NCBI RefSeq assembly: GCF_002292295.1
Contig: NZ_DBBS01000003.1
Coordinates: forward strand, 65,265 to 129,264
Direction: 5' to 3'
Length of the DNA: 64,000 bases
Source of the DNA: Sphingomonas sp. UBA978
Lineage (GTDB): Bacteria; Pseudomonadota; Alphaproteobacteria; Sphingomonadales; Sphingomonadaceae
The notes under the pieces are model-generated. The model was not told the DNA's origin. It was given only the letters and a program-made list of their open reading frames with translations, and did no database searches. A program made the position numbers and the translations under genes. Within the stretch, counting starts at the first letter, position 1; each line of letters starts with the position of its first letter. Shown here piece after piece: positions 7,499-15,564 of the stretch.

Positions 7499-8176
7499 CT
7501 ATTCCACCGGTACGTCCGGCGCGTCGCCCACGCTCAACCCGTGCCGCAGCAGCATCGGGATGTTGGCGAAGGCGAACAGCAGGGTCAGCGGGATCGCCCC
7601 CCACAGCTTGAACCCGACCCAGAAATCCCAGTTGGTGTTGCGCCACACCGCCTCGTTGAGCGCCGCCATGGCAAGGAAGAACAGCGCCCAGTTGCGCGTC
7701 AGCTTGCGCCACCCGTCGGCGGTCAGCCCCGGGTAGGCGGTGCCGAGCAGCCCCTGCAGCAGCGGCCGCCCGGTCAGCAGCCCGAACCCCAGCACCGCGG
7801 CGAACATGCCGTAGACGAAGCTGGGCTTCATCTGGATGAACCGGGGATCATGGAAATAGACGGTCAGCCCGCCGAACACGACGACGAACCCCCCGGAAAT
7901 CCACAGCATCGGCGAGATATGGCCGAGCCGCGTCTTCGACACGACCATCGCGATCACCGTCGCGACGACGAAGGCGGTGGTCGCGACGATCACCTTCGCG
8001 ATGACCAGCGCCCCCGCCCGGTCGAGGTCGGACAGGAAGCCCGTGCCCGATGCCACCAATCGCATCGCGAGGGTCGCGGGGAACAGGAAATTGACCGCGA
8101 AGAACACGAGCAGCGGCCCGTATTCGACCCCCATCCGCAGGCCGGGGGACGACGGCGACTGGCCCGGGGCGTTCAC
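7499..8176 (-). CDS. yciB: Septation protein A / inner membrane protein YciB (IspZ family)
   Basis: A 225-residue membrane protein with five to six hydrophobic segments and the family hallmarks EYGPLLVFFAVNF, MKPSFVYGMFA, and WRKLTRNWALFFLAMAALNE followed by VWRNTNWDFWVGFKLWG. YciB proteins are linked to cell-envelope synthesis and septation. The start is GTG at 8176; it overlaps the ftsY stop by four bases (GTGA), so yciB is translationally coupled to ftsY. The first 14 residues are a polar extension. Confidence in the family is high; the biochemical role is not established. Confidence 0.92.
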   Translation of the reverse strand: MNAPGQSPSSPGLRMGVEYGPLLVFFAVNFLFPATLAMRLVASGTGFLSDLDRAGALVIAKVIVATTAFVVATVIAMVVSKTRLGHISPMLWISGGFVVVFGGLTVYFHDPRFIQMKPSFVYGMFAAVLGFGLLTGRPLLQGLLGTAYPGLTADGWRKLTRNWALFFLAMAALNEAVWRNTNWDFWVGFKLWGAIPLTLLFAFANIPMLLRHGLSVGDAPDVPVE

Positions 8177-9111
8177 TTCCGCCCCCCCGCATCGACTCCG
8201 GCGATGATCCGCGCGACCTCGTTGGCATCGAACGGGCGCAGGTCGGTCATGCCCTCGCCGACGCCGATCGCATGGATCGGCAGGCCGTATTTCTCCGCCG
8301 CCGCGACCAGCACGCCGCCGCGCGCGGTGCCGTCGAGCTTGGTCATCACCAGCCCGGTGACGCCGGCGACCTCCTTGAACACCTCGATCTGGCTCAGCGC
8401 GTTCTGGCCGGTGGTCGCGTCGAGCACGAGCACCACGTCATGCGGGCTCGCCGGGTTGATCCGCCCGAGCACGCGGCGGATCTTGGCGAGCTCGTCCATC
8501 AGCTCGCGCTTGTTCTGCAGGCGGCCGGCGGTGTCGACGATCAGCACGTCGATGCCCGTCTCGGTCGCCTTCTTGACCGCGTCCCACACCACGCCGGCGG
8601 CGTCGCCGCCCTCCGGCCCGGTGACGATCGGCACGCCGACCCGGTCCGCCCAGGTGCGCAGCTGGCCGATCGCCGCGGCGCGGAACGTGTCGCCCGCCGC
8701 CAGCATCACCCCGTAATCCTGCTCCATCAGCAGATGCGCGAGCTTGGCGATCGTCGTTGTCTTGCCCGATCCGTTGACGCCGATCACCAGGATCACCTGC
8801 GGCCGTGGAAAGGCGGTGACCTCCAGCGGCGTCGCGACGCGCGCCAGCGCCTTCTCGACCTCTTCCGCGACGACGAGCCGGATGCCCAGCTCCTCCATGT
8901 TGCGTTCGAACGTCCCCTCGGCCAGGCGCGTGCGGATCTTGCCCGCGGTGTCCGGGCCCAGATCGGACGCGATCAGCGCCTCCTCGATCTCGTCCAGCGT
9001 CTCCTCGTCCAGCCGCGCGCCGCCGAGGCCGGCGAGATTGCCGACCAGCCGGTCCGACGTCTTCCTGAAGCCGCCGAGCAGCCGTTCGTGCCAGGTGGGG
9101 GTGGTGCTCAT
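8173..9111 (-). CDS. ftsY: Signal recognition particle receptor FtsY
   Basis: A 312-residue SRP GTPase that docks SRP-ribosome complexes at the membrane. After a short N domain it shows the GTPase motifs G1 GVNGSGKTTTIAKLA, the FtsY-type AAGDTFRAAA block, G3 DTAGRLQ and G4 TKLDGTARGG. The acidic A domain of E. coli FtsY is absent; only about 15 residues precede the N domain, as is usual in alphaproteobacteria. It overlaps mtaB upstream and yciB downstream by four bases each, giving a tight mtaB-ftsY-yciB operon. Ffh, its partner, is 2 kb away on the other strand. Confidence 0.97.
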   Translation of the reverse strand: MSTTPTWHERLLGGFRKTSDRLVGNLAGLGGARLDEETLDEIEEALIASDLGPDTAGKIRTRLAEGTFERNMEELGIRLVVAEEVEKALARVATPLEVTAFPRPQVILVIGVNGSGKTTTIAKLAHLLMEQDYGVMLAAGDTFRAAAIGQLRTWADRVGVPIVTGPEGGDAAGVVWDAVKKATETGIDVLIVDTAGRLQNKRELMDELAKIRRVLGRINPASPHDVVLVLDATTGQNALSQIEVFKEVAGVTGLVMTKLDGTARGGVLVAAAEKYGLPIHAIGVGEGMTDLRPFDANEVARIIAGVDAGGRK

Positions 9112-10370
9112 ACCGTTGTTCCGATGAGATAGGTGTCTGTCGCGGCCGTGATGCGGACGCCGACGATGTCGCCCGGACGGGCATGGTTAAGCGTGGCGGA
9201 CGATGCGGGGGTGGACAGGCGCACCTCCGCGAAATTCCCCGCATGGCCGCGGTCGCCGGGCCGTTCGAGCAGCACGTCCTGCACGCGGCCGACCTGCCGC
9301 GCCAGCCATGCCGCCCTGCGCGCCGCCGCCGCCGCGCGCAGCCGCCCGGCCCGCGACCGGATCGCCGCACCGTCGACCTGCGGCATCCGCGCCGCCGGCG
9401 TACCGGCGCGCGGCGAATAGGGAAAGATGTGCGCATGGACGATGTCCGCATCGTCGATCAGCGCGAGCGTATCGGCGAACATCGCCTCGTCCTCGGTCGG
9501 GAAGCCCGCGATCAGGTCCGCGCCGATCGCGATATCGGGCCGCGCCGCCTGCAACCGCCGCACCACGTCGACCGCCTGTGCGCGGCTGTGACGCCGCTTC
9601 ATCCGCTTGAGGATCAGGTCGCTGCCCGCCTGAAACGACAGATGGAGGTGCGGCATCACCCGGGCGTCGCCGGTGACGATCGCGAACAATCGGTCGTCGA
9701 TCTCGATCGAATCGAGCGACGACAGCCGCAACCGCCGCAACGCGGGCACATGGCGCAGGATGCGCTCGACCAGCAGCCCCAGCGTCGGCGCGCCGGGCAG
9801 ATCGTGGCCGTAGCTGGTCAGGTCGACCCCGGTCAGCACCACCTCGTGATGCCCGGCATCGACCAGCCCGGCAATCCGGTCGACCACCGCGCCGGCCGGC
9901 ACCGACCGGCTCGGGCCGCGCCCGAAGGGAATCGCGCAGAAGGTGCAGCGATGGTCGCAGCCGTTCTGCACCTCGACGAACGCGCGCGCGTGGCTGCCGA
10001 AGCTTGCCGCGAGGTGCGGCGCGGTGTCGCGCAGCTGCATGATGTCGCCGACCACGACCGGCTCGGCGCTGGCCCAGGCGGCAGGCGACAGCTTGTCGCC
10101 ATTGCCGATCACCCGGTCCACCTCGGGCATCGCGGCGAAGCCCTGCGGATCGATCTGCGCGGCACAGCCGGTGACGACCAGCTCGGCGCCCGGCCGGTCG
10201 CGCCGCGCCCGCCGGATCGCGCTGCGCGTCGCCTTCACCGCGGCGTTGGTGACCGCGCAGGAATTGACTACGACCGTATCCCGTCCCGCGATCAGCGCGC
10301 GGATCGTTTCGCTCTCGGCGATGTTGAGACGGCAGCCGAGGGAAATCACCTCTGGCGCAGGAGCATGCAT
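9108..10370 (-). CDS. mtaB: tRNA N6-threonylcarbamoyladenosine methylthiotransferase (MtaB family)
   Basis: A 420-residue radical-SAM methylthiotransferase that would convert t6A37 of tRNA to ms2t6A. The N-terminal UPF0004 domain has the three auxiliary cluster cysteines C13 (SLGCRLN), C38 (VNSCAVTN) and C69 (VTGCAAQ). The radical SAM cluster motif CDHRCTFC uses C138, C142 and C145. A TRAM-like region closes the protein (about 350-415). The SLGCRLN start distinguishes it from MiaB and RimO. It is the first gene of the mtaB-ftsY-yciB group. Confidence 0.92.
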   Translation of the reverse strand: MHAPAPEVISLGCRLNIAESETIRALIAGRDTVVVNSCAVTNAAVKATRSAIRRARRDRPGAELVVTGCAAQIDPQGFAAMPEVDRVIGNGDKLSPAAWASAEPVVVGDIMQLRDTAPHLAASFGSHARAFVEVQNGCDHRCTFCAIPFGRGPSRSVPAGAVVDRIAGLVDAGHHEVVLTGVDLTSYGHDLPGAPTLGLLVERILRHVPALRRLRLSSLDSIEIDDRLFAIVTGDARVMPHLHLSFQAGSDLILKRMKRRHSRAQAVDVVRRLQAARPDIAIGADLIAGFPTEDEAMFADTLALIDDADIVHAHIFPYSPRAGTPAARMPQVDGAAIRSRAGRLRAAAAARRAAWLARQVGRVQDVLLERPGDRGHAGNFAEVRLSTPASSATLNHARPGDIVGVRITAATDTYLIGTTV

Positions 10371-10410
10371 GCCGCGCGATCTAATCGACCGACACGGTCA
10401 AGTCCATGAC

Positions 10411-10944
10411 ATGTCCGCCGCCGTCCTCGACTTTTGGTTCGGGATGACCACCGAACAGCATTTCGCCAGGGACGAGGCGCTCGACCGGACGATCGCGGAT
10501 CGTTTCGGCGCGGTGCGCGACGGCGTGTTGCGCGGCCGGGCGGAGGGCTGGCGCGACGATCCCGACACCGTGCTCGCCGCGATCATCCTGCTCGACCAGT
10601 TCTCGCGCAACATCCACCGCGGCACGCCCGAAGCCTTCGCCGCCGACGGCCTCGCGGTCGAACTGACCCTGTCGGCGATCGAGCGCGGCTGGGAGGATCG
10701 CTACCCGCCCGATCGCCGGGTCTTCCTCTACATGCCGCTGATGCACGCGGAGGACATGGCGATGCAGGACCTGTCCGTCGCCAAGTTCGAGGCGCTCGGC
10801 ATCGATGAGAATATCGCCTTCGCCCGCGATCACCGCGACGTAATTGCGCAATATGGCCGTTTCCCCAGCCGCAACGCAGCGCTCGGGCGGCAATCGACCG
10901 AGGCGGAGCAGGCCTATCTCGCGCGACCGGATGCCGGCTGGTAA
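10411..10944 (+). CDS. DUF924 family protein
   Basis: A 177-residue protein of the DUF924 family (tetratricopeptide-like helical fold). Conserved motifs are the opening VLDFWFG, then ILLDQFSRNIHRGTPEAFA and the block FLYMPLMHAEDMAMQD. The biochemical function is unknown. The ATG at 10411 begins right at the family core; an in-frame ATG at 10369 would add 14 residues and overlap mtaB's start. It is divergent from mtaB, with the start codons about 40 bases apart. Confidence 0.88.
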   Translation: MSAAVLDFWFGMTTEQHFARDEALDRTIADRFGAVRDGVLRGRAEGWRDDPDTVLAAIILLDQFSRNIHRGTPEAFAADGLAVELTLSAIERGWEDRYPPDRRVFLYMPLMHAEDMAMQDLSVAKFEALGIDENIAFARDHRDVIAQYGRFPSRNAALGRQSTEAEQAYLARPDAGW

Positions 10945-11010
10945 TCGGATGAAGTGCGGGGTGACGTTGGGGCAAGGGGGCGAGGTTTGCCCACGCCGTC
11001 CTCTCTGCTT

Positions 11011-11104
11011 GTCATTCCCGCGAAGGCGGGAATCCATATTGGCTGGCCGTGCGGCTCGTTCGGTGAGCGTCGCGACTATAGATCTCCGCCTCCGCGGGGA
11101 TGAC
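11011..11104. repeat. Paired REP-like palindromes
   Basis: GTCATTCCCGCGAAGGCGGG at 11011 opens a unit that ends in AATCCAT (11037). Its inverted partner, ATAGATCTCCGCCTCCGCGG ending GGATGAC at 11104, lies 40 bases on. Each unit forms its own hairpin. The remainder of the gene-free stretch 10945-11286 shows no coding signal; it must contain the ffh promoter, which I could not place. Confidence 0.7.
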
Positions 11105-11286
11105 GAAACTGGCCTGGAGGCGCCCCGCCGACAGCTGACCTTGCGTCCGCGGCCGATTTCCCCTAAGCGCTCCGAACGTTCCACCACGGAATGCGATCGA
11201 TGGCGCGCCCACGGGTGCACGCTGGCCGGCGAGGTTTCGCCCGCCGGCGTCTTTTGCGTTGCGGGTATGATGAGGGTCTTGAGGCG

Positions 11287-12783
11287 ATGTTCGACAGTCT
11301 GAGCGACCGGCTTGGCGGCGTATTCGACCGCCTTCGCGGCCGTGGCGCGCTGACCGAAGCCGACGTGCGGACCGCGATGCGCGAAGTGCGCGTCGCGCTG
11401 CTCGAGGCCGACGTCGCGCTGCCCGTCGCGCGCAGCTTCGTCGACAAGGTCACCGAACAGGCGGTCGGCCAGAACGTGCTCCGCTCGGTCACGCCGGGGC
11501 AGCAGGTCGTCAAGATCGTCAACGACGCGCTGGTCGAGATGCTCGGCGCCGACGAATCGGAGCTGGAGCTGGCGGTGACGCCGCCCGCGGTGGTAATGAT
11601 GGTCGGCCTGCAGGGCTCGGGCAAGACCACCACCACCGCCAAGATCGCCAAGCGCCTCGTCGCGCGCGAGCGCAAGAAGGTGCTGATGGCGTCGCTCGAC
11701 GTCAACCGCCCGAACGCGCAGGAACAGCTCGCGACGCTGGGTACGCAGATCGAGGTCGCGACGCTGCCGATCATCGCCGGCCAGCAGCCGGTCGACATCG
11801 CCCGCCGCGCGCTGCAGGCGGCGAAGCTGCAGGGCTATGACGTCCTGATGCTCGACACCGCCGGCCGCCTCCACGTCGATCAGGCGCTGATGGACGAGAT
11901 GAAGGCGGTCGCCGAGATCGCGACGCCGCAGGAGATCCTGCTCGTCGTCGATGCGCTGACCGGCCAGGACGCGGTCAACGTCGCGCAGAACTTCTCGGAT
12001 CAGGTGCCGCTGACCGGCGTGGTGCTGACCCGGATGGACGGCGACGCGCGCGGCGGCGCGGCGCTGTCGATGCGCGCCGTGACGGGGAAGCCGATCAAGT
12101 TCGCTGGCGTCGGCGAAAAGCTCGACGCGCTCGAAGCCTTCCACCCCAGCCGCGTCGCCGGCCGCATCCTTGGCATGGGCGACGTCGTCAGCCTCGTCGA
12201 GCGCGCGGCGGAATCGATCCAGCAGGAAGACGCCGAGCGGATGACCGCGCGGCTCGCCAAGGGGCAGTTCGACATGAACGACCTGCGCGGCCAGCTCGCG
12301 CAGATGCGCCGCATGGGCGGCCTCGGCGCGCTCGCGGGCATGATGCCGGGGATGAAGAAGGCGCAGGGTGCGCTCGCGACCGCGGGCGGCGACAAGATGC
12401 TGATCCACATGGACGCGATGATCGGTTCGATGACCGTCAAGGAGCGCGCCAAGCCCGAGCTTATCAACGCCAAGCGCAAGATCCGCATCGCCAAGGGCTC
12501 CGGCACCACGGTGCAGGAGATCAACAAGCTCCTGAAGATGCATCAGGAAATGTCCACCGCCATGAAGAAGATCAAGAAGATGGGCGGCTTGAAGGGCATG
12601 ATGGCGATGCTCGGCAAAGGCGGCATGGGCGGCCTCGGCAATGCGCTCGGCGGCGCCGGCCTCGGCGACATGATGGACAAGGCCGGCGGCGGCCTGCCCA
12701 AGGGTCTGCCCGGCCTCGGCGGCGGTCAGGACGGCATGCCCAAGCTGCCGCCCGGCTTCGAAAATCTTCTCAAGAAAAAGTAA
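11287..12783 (+). CDS. ffh: Signal recognition particle protein Ffh
   Basis: A 498-residue SRP54 homologue. N and G domains occupy residues 1 to about 295, with G1 GLQGSGKTTTTAKIA (107-121), G3 DTAGRLH and G4 TRMDGDARGG. The methionine-rich M domain (about 325-450) binds 4.5S RNA and signal sequences and contains the GSGTTVQEINKLLK helix-loop. A glycine/methionine-rich tail follows. The start at 11287 (MFDSLSDRLG) is the canonical N-terminus; the upstream open frame is not conserved. It is followed 38 bases later by rpsP. No 4.5S RNA gene was seen nearby. Confidence 0.97.
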   Translation: MFDSLSDRLGGVFDRLRGRGALTEADVRTAMREVRVALLEADVALPVARSFVDKVTEQAVGQNVLRSVTPGQQVVKIVNDALVEMLGADESELELAVTPPAVVMMVGLQGSGKTTTTAKIAKRLVARERKKVLMASLDVNRPNAQEQLATLGTQIEVATLPIIAGQQPVDIARRALQAAKLQGYDVLMLDTAGRLHVDQALMDEMKAVAEIATPQEILLVVDALTGQDAVNVAQNFSDQVPLTGVVLTRMDGDARGGAALSMRAVTGKPIKFAGVGEKLDALEAFHPSRVAGRILGMGDVVSLVERAAESIQQEDAERMTARLAKGQFDMNDLRGQLAQMRRMGGLGALAGMMPGMKKAQGALATAGGDKMLIHMDAMIGSMTVKERAKPELINAKRKIRIAKGSGTTVQEINKLLKMHQEMSTAMKKIKKMGGLKGMMAMLGKGGMGGLGNALGGAGLGDMMDKAGGGLPKGLPGLGGGQDGMPKLPPGFENLLKKK

Positions 12784-12821
12784 CAACCCAACTTAAACGA
12801 CTTAGAACGAAGGAATATCAC

Positions 12822-13253
12822 ATGGCTCTCAGCATTCGTCTGTCGCGTGGCGGCTCCAAGAAGCGTCCCTATTACCGCATCGTCGTCGCCGATGCGCGTT
12901 CGCCCCGCGACGGCAAGTTCATCGAGAAGATCGGCAACTACAATCCGCTGCTCGCCAAGGACGCGGAGAACCGCATCGTGCTCGACGCCGAGCGTGCGAA
13001 GTACTGGCTGCAGAACGGCGCGCAGCCGACCGACCGCGTCGCCCGCTTCCTCGACGTCGCCGGCGTGCGTGAGCGTGCCGCCCGTTCGAACCCGAACAAG
13101 GGCAAGCCGGGCGAGAAGGCGACCGAGCGCGCCGAGGAGCGTGCCGAGAAGCTGAAGGCGCAGGAAGAGGCCGCTGCGGCCGCCGCCGCCGCTCCGGCCG
13201 CCGTCGAGGAGGCTCCGGCCGACGAGGCGACCGCCGAGACCACCGAGGCCTAA
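12822..13253 (+). CDS. rpsP: 30S ribosomal protein S16
   Basis: A 143-residue S16. The core (MALSIRLSRGGSKKRPYYRI to about residue 85) is standard for this assembly protein of the 30S body. The last 55 residues form a low-complexity tail of lysine/glutamate then alanine/glutamate, making the protein much longer than the 80-90 residues of E. coli S16; such tails are usual in sphingomonads. An RBS (gaaggaa) precedes the ATG. It is the first gene of the rpsP-rimM part of the usual rpsP-rimM-trmD-rplS operon. Confidence 0.97.
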   Translation: MALSIRLSRGGSKKRPYYRIVVADARSPRDGKFIEKIGNYNPLLAKDAENRIVLDAERAKYWLQNGAQPTDRVARFLDVAGVRERAARSNPNKGKPGEKATERAEERAEKLKAQEEAAAAAAAAPAAVEEAPADEATAETTEA

Positions 13254-13267
13254 GCATCGGAACCGGT

Positions 13268-13312
13268 CATGGTGCGTTGACCCCTTCCAGACGAAGGAGT
13301 TGACGCACCATG
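13268..13312 (+). promoter_or_regulatory. Nested hairpin covering the RBS and start codon after rpsP
   Basis: CATGGTGCGT (13268-13277) is the exact complement of ACGCACCATG (13303-13312). Inside, CCTTC (13283-13287) pairs with GAAGG (13293-13297). The outer stem includes the ATG of the small reading frame at 13310 and the inner stem includes its Shine-Dalgarno, so folding would hide both. There is no U-run, so it is not a simple terminator. Confidence 0.6.
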
Positions 13313-13462
13313 GTCACCGAACCCGACCCCCGTACCGCGCCCGACGAGGACGGTACGACCGACGACGCCACCAATCAGGGCGTCTCCAGCACCGAACCCG
13401 CGGAAGGTGACGACGATGCCCCCACAGGAGGCGACGGATCGCCCGAGCACGCCGGCCGCTAA
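13310..13462 (+). CDS. Small acidic protein between rpsP and rimM
   Basis: A 50-codon frame starting MVTEPDPRTAPDEDGTTDDA at 13310 and ending TAA 13460-13462. An aaggag sequence lies 10 bases before the ATG. The product is highly acidic (about 13 D/E against 3 R/H-type residues) and has no hydrophobic segment. It overlaps the rimM start by 47 bases in another frame. It may be a real small protein, or a leader peptide whose translation opens the rimM start. The start codon and RBS lie in the hairpin described at 13268-13312. No homologue is recognised. Confidence 0.45.
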   Translation: MVTEPDPRTAPDEDGTTDDATNQGVSSTEPAEGDDDAPTGGDGSPEHAGR

Positions 13463-13943
13463 GGCAGCCGCAGGCGAACCCGCCGTCACGCTGGCCGTGG
13501 TGATCGGCGCGCACGGCATTCACGGCCAGGTGCGCCTCAAGGTCTTTGCCGAGGATTTCGGCAGCTACAAGAGCTTCAACCACGGCACGCTGACGCTGAA
13601 GGCGTCGCAGGCCGGCAACAACGGCACGATCGCCCGTTTCGCCGAGATCGCGGATCGCAATGCGGCCGAGGCGATGCGCGGCACCGAACTGACCGTTCCG
13701 CGCTCGGCGCTGCCGCCGCTCGGCGAGGGGGAATATTACCACGCCGATTTGATGGGTCTTCCCGCCGTGTCGACCGCTGGCGACGATCTCGGTCGCGTCG
13801 TCCTTATCGAGAATTTCGGTGCGGGCGACGTCATCGAGATCGAGCTTCCCGACGGCAAGCGGTTCATGATCCCGATGAACGCCGACGCGGTTCCCGAATG
13901 GGATGCCGACCGGCTGGTGGTGAACGCCGACTTCGTCGACTGA
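13416..13943 (+). CDS. rimM: Ribosome maturation factor RimM
   Basis: A 175-residue RimM, a 30S assembly factor that binds S19 and acts on the 16S 3' domain. The N-terminal beta-barrel opens with VIGAHGIHGQVRLKVF, and the PRC-barrel half includes EGEYYHADLMGLPA and NFGAGDVIEIEL, ending WDADRLVVNADFVD. The ATG at 13416 follows ggaagg with normal spacing; a GTG at 13407 is possible. In most relatives trmD follows directly; here a reversed gene comes next, its stop codon only two bases away, with no terminator between them. Confidence 0.93.
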   Translation: MPPQEATDRPSTPAAKAAAGEPAVTLAVVIGAHGIHGQVRLKVFAEDFGSYKSFNHGTLTLKASQAGNNGTIARFAEIADRNAAEAMRGTELTVPRSALPPLGEGEYYHADLMGLPAVSTAGDDLGRVVLIENFGAGDVIEIELPDGKRFMIPMNADAVPEWDADRLVVNADFVD

Positions 13944-13945
13944 GC

Positions 13946-14851
13946 TCAGCGCCGGATCGGCTGGCGTTCGCTCAACAGATTGCGGATCGTCGTCGCGGCG
14001 ACGCCCGCCTCGCCCATCGCATGGCTGATCTGGTCGAGCCCCTTGACCACGTCGCCCGCCGCGAACAGCCCCGGCACGCTGGTGCGCTGGTGATCGTCCA
14101 CCTCGAGGCACCCTTCGTCGCTCGCCCGCGCACCCGCCGCGACCGCCAGATGCGACCGTATCCGCGATCCCAGAGCCGGATAGACGCTGTCGAACCGCAT
14201 CCGCCCCCGCGCCGTATCCAGCGCCAACTGGTCGCCCTCGATCGCCCAGCCGCCGCACGGCCCCTGCACCCGCACGATCCCCGCCGCGTCGAGCTTCGCG
14301 GCACAGGCATCGTCCAGCAGATGCTCCGCCTCGGGCGAGATCAGCGTCACGTCGCGCGTATAGCCCCGCAGGAACAGCGCCTCCCGCGTGCCGTGATCGC
14401 CCGTTCCCACGACGCCGACGCGCCTGTCCGTCACCTCATAGCCGTCGCAGATCGGGCAATAGCGGATCAGCCCGCTTTCCAGCGCCGGGTCGTGCACCTC
14501 GGGCAGGATGTTGGGCCGGTGATTGACCACCCCGGTCGCCAGCAGCACCGTCCGCGCCATGTAGCTGCCGGTATCGGTGACGATCCGGAAGTTCTCGCCG
14601 TCGGGTTCGATTCCGGTGACCCGCTGCTCCTCGCGATGCGCGCCATATTGCGCCGCCTGCGCCTGCATCAGGCCGAGCAGCGCCTTGCCCGCGATGCCCT
14701 CGGGATAGCCGGCATGGTTGCGCGTACACGGGATCATCGCCGCGCGACTCGACCCGCTGTCGAACAGCCGGATCGAAAGATGGAAGCGCGCCAGATAGAT
14801 CGCCGCGGTCAGCCCCGCCGGCCCCGCGCCGATGATGATGCAATCGTCCAT
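13946..14851 (-). CDS. NAD(P)/FAD-dependent oxidoreductase, thioredoxin reductase-like
   Basis: A 301-residue flavoprotein with the FAD dinucleotide motif CIIIGAGPAGLTAAIYLARF at the N-terminus, a second nucleotide motif (VGVVGTGDHGTREALF) and the FAD-closing SVPGLFAAGDVVKGLDQIS. The redox pair is CPIC (C132, C135) in YCPICDGYE, where classical TrxB has CATC, so this is a TrxB-like protein of uncertain substrate. It lies antisense between rimM and vapB, interrupting a conserved ribosomal operon. The start at 14851 is the family N-terminus. It is divergent from vapB with 54 bases between. Confidence 0.85.
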   Translation of the reverse strand: MDDCIIIGAGPAGLTAAIYLARFHLSIRLFDSGSSRAAMIPCTRNHAGYPEGIAGKALLGLMQAQAAQYGAHREEQRVTGIEPDGENFRIVTDTGSYMARTVLLATGVVNHRPNILPEVHDPALESGLIRYCPICDGYEVTDRRVGVVGTGDHGTREALFLRGYTRDVTLISPEAEHLLDDACAAKLDAAGIVRVQGPCGGWAIEGDQLALDTARGRMRFDSVYPALGSRIRSHLAVAAGARASDEGCLEVDDHQRTSVPGLFAAGDVVKGLDQISHAMGEAGVAATTIRNLLSERQPIRR

Positions 14852-14872
14852 CAGCCTTGCACCGCGAATTTC

Positions 14873-14884
14873 ATGTATATACAT
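14873..14884. promoter_or_regulatory. Palindromic operator upstream of vapBC
   Basis: ATGTATATACAT is a perfect 12-base palindrome 21 bases before the vapB ATG. Antitoxins with an AbrB/MazE fold commonly bind such AT-rich palindromes to autoregulate. It also lies just upstream of the divergent oxidoreductase gene, so binding might affect both. Confidence 0.6.
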
Positions 14885-14905
14885 CCCGTCTATACGGAGG
14901 CAGTC

Positions 14906-15193
14906 ATGGGTAACGAATATCGCGCCAAGGTGTTCAAGTCAGGCAATTCCGTCGCGCTGCGTCTGCCGAAGGCGCTGGGGCTGAAGGACGGCGACGAGAT
15001 GGTGCTGCGCGAGGAGCAGGGCAAATTCGCGTTCGAGCCCGCTCCTGATCGACGGACGATCGATTTGACCGGCATCTGGGGATCGTGTCCGGGGATCGAG
15101 CCGCTGACGCCCGAAGAACGTCTGTTCGACGATGCGCCCCGCGCTTGGGACCCTGCCGAGGGGACGCCACGCGCCGAGGGCGGTCCGCGTTGA
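14906..15193 (+). CDS. vapB: Type II antitoxin, AbrB/MazE fold (VapB)
   Basis: A 95-residue antitoxin. The N-terminal swapped-hairpin DNA-binding domain reads YRAKVFKSGNSVALRLPKAL, the hallmark of SpoVT/AbrB-type antitoxins, and is followed by KDGDEMVLRE. The C-terminal 45 residues (from about SCPGIEPLTPEER) form the toxin-neutralising tail. A ggagg RBS sits 6 bases before the ATG. It precedes vapC almost without a gap, the usual antitoxin-toxin order, and an operator-like palindrome lies upstream. Confidence 0.9.
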   Translation: MGNEYRAKVFKSGNSVALRLPKALGLKDGDEMVLREEQGKFAFEPAPDRRTIDLTGIWGSCPGIEPLTPEERLFDDAPRAWDPAEGTPRAEGGPR

Positions 15194-15198
15194 GGTTC

Positions 15199-15564
15199 AT
15201 GCTGGACACCAACGTGCTGATCGCGATGTTGGGCGGAACGCCCGACGTCCTGTTGGAACACGTTACCGCGCATGATCCCAGCGATATTGGCATTTCGTCG
15301 ATCGTGTTCGCGGAGATCGCGCTGGGGAGCTGGAACGGGAAAAGACCGCCACTCGTCGTGCTGGACCAATTGTCGCGCACGTTCGACATCGCGCCGTTCG
15401 ATCATCTCGCCGCCCGGATGTATGCCCGGCTTCCCTTTCGCCGGGGCAGCTTCGATCGATTGATTGCCGCGCACGCCATGGCGCAAGGGGCCATTCTCGT
15501 CACCAACAACGAAGCCGACTTCGCCGACATCCCCGGCCTGCGCGTGGAAAACTGGACCCGATGA
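15199..15564 (+). CDS. vapC: Type II toxin, PIN-domain ribonuclease (VapC)
   Basis: A 121-residue PIN-domain toxin. The acidic metal-binding residues are D3 (MLDTNVLIAM), E39 (IVFAEIALG), D86 (RRGSFDRLIAAHA) and D107 (VTNNEADFADI). VapC toxins are endoribonucleases, often cutting tRNA or rRNA. An in-frame TTG at 15190, overlapping the vapB stop, would give the N-terminus MRFMLDTN and is a credible alternative start. The 3' end overlaps the trmD start by four bases (ATGA), so toxin and trmD appear translationally coupled. Confidence 0.92.
   Translation: MLDTNVLIAMLGGTPDVLLEHVTAHDPSDIGISSIVFAEIALGSWNGKRPPLVVLDQLSRTFDIAPFDHLAARMYARLPFRRGSFDRLIAAHAMAQGAILVTNNEADFADIPGLRVENWTR

Noticed and set aside
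10945..11286. A 4.5S (SRP) RNA gene next to ffh
   Set aside because: No GGAA tetraloop hairpin of the SRP RNA type was found; the stretch is REP palindromes.
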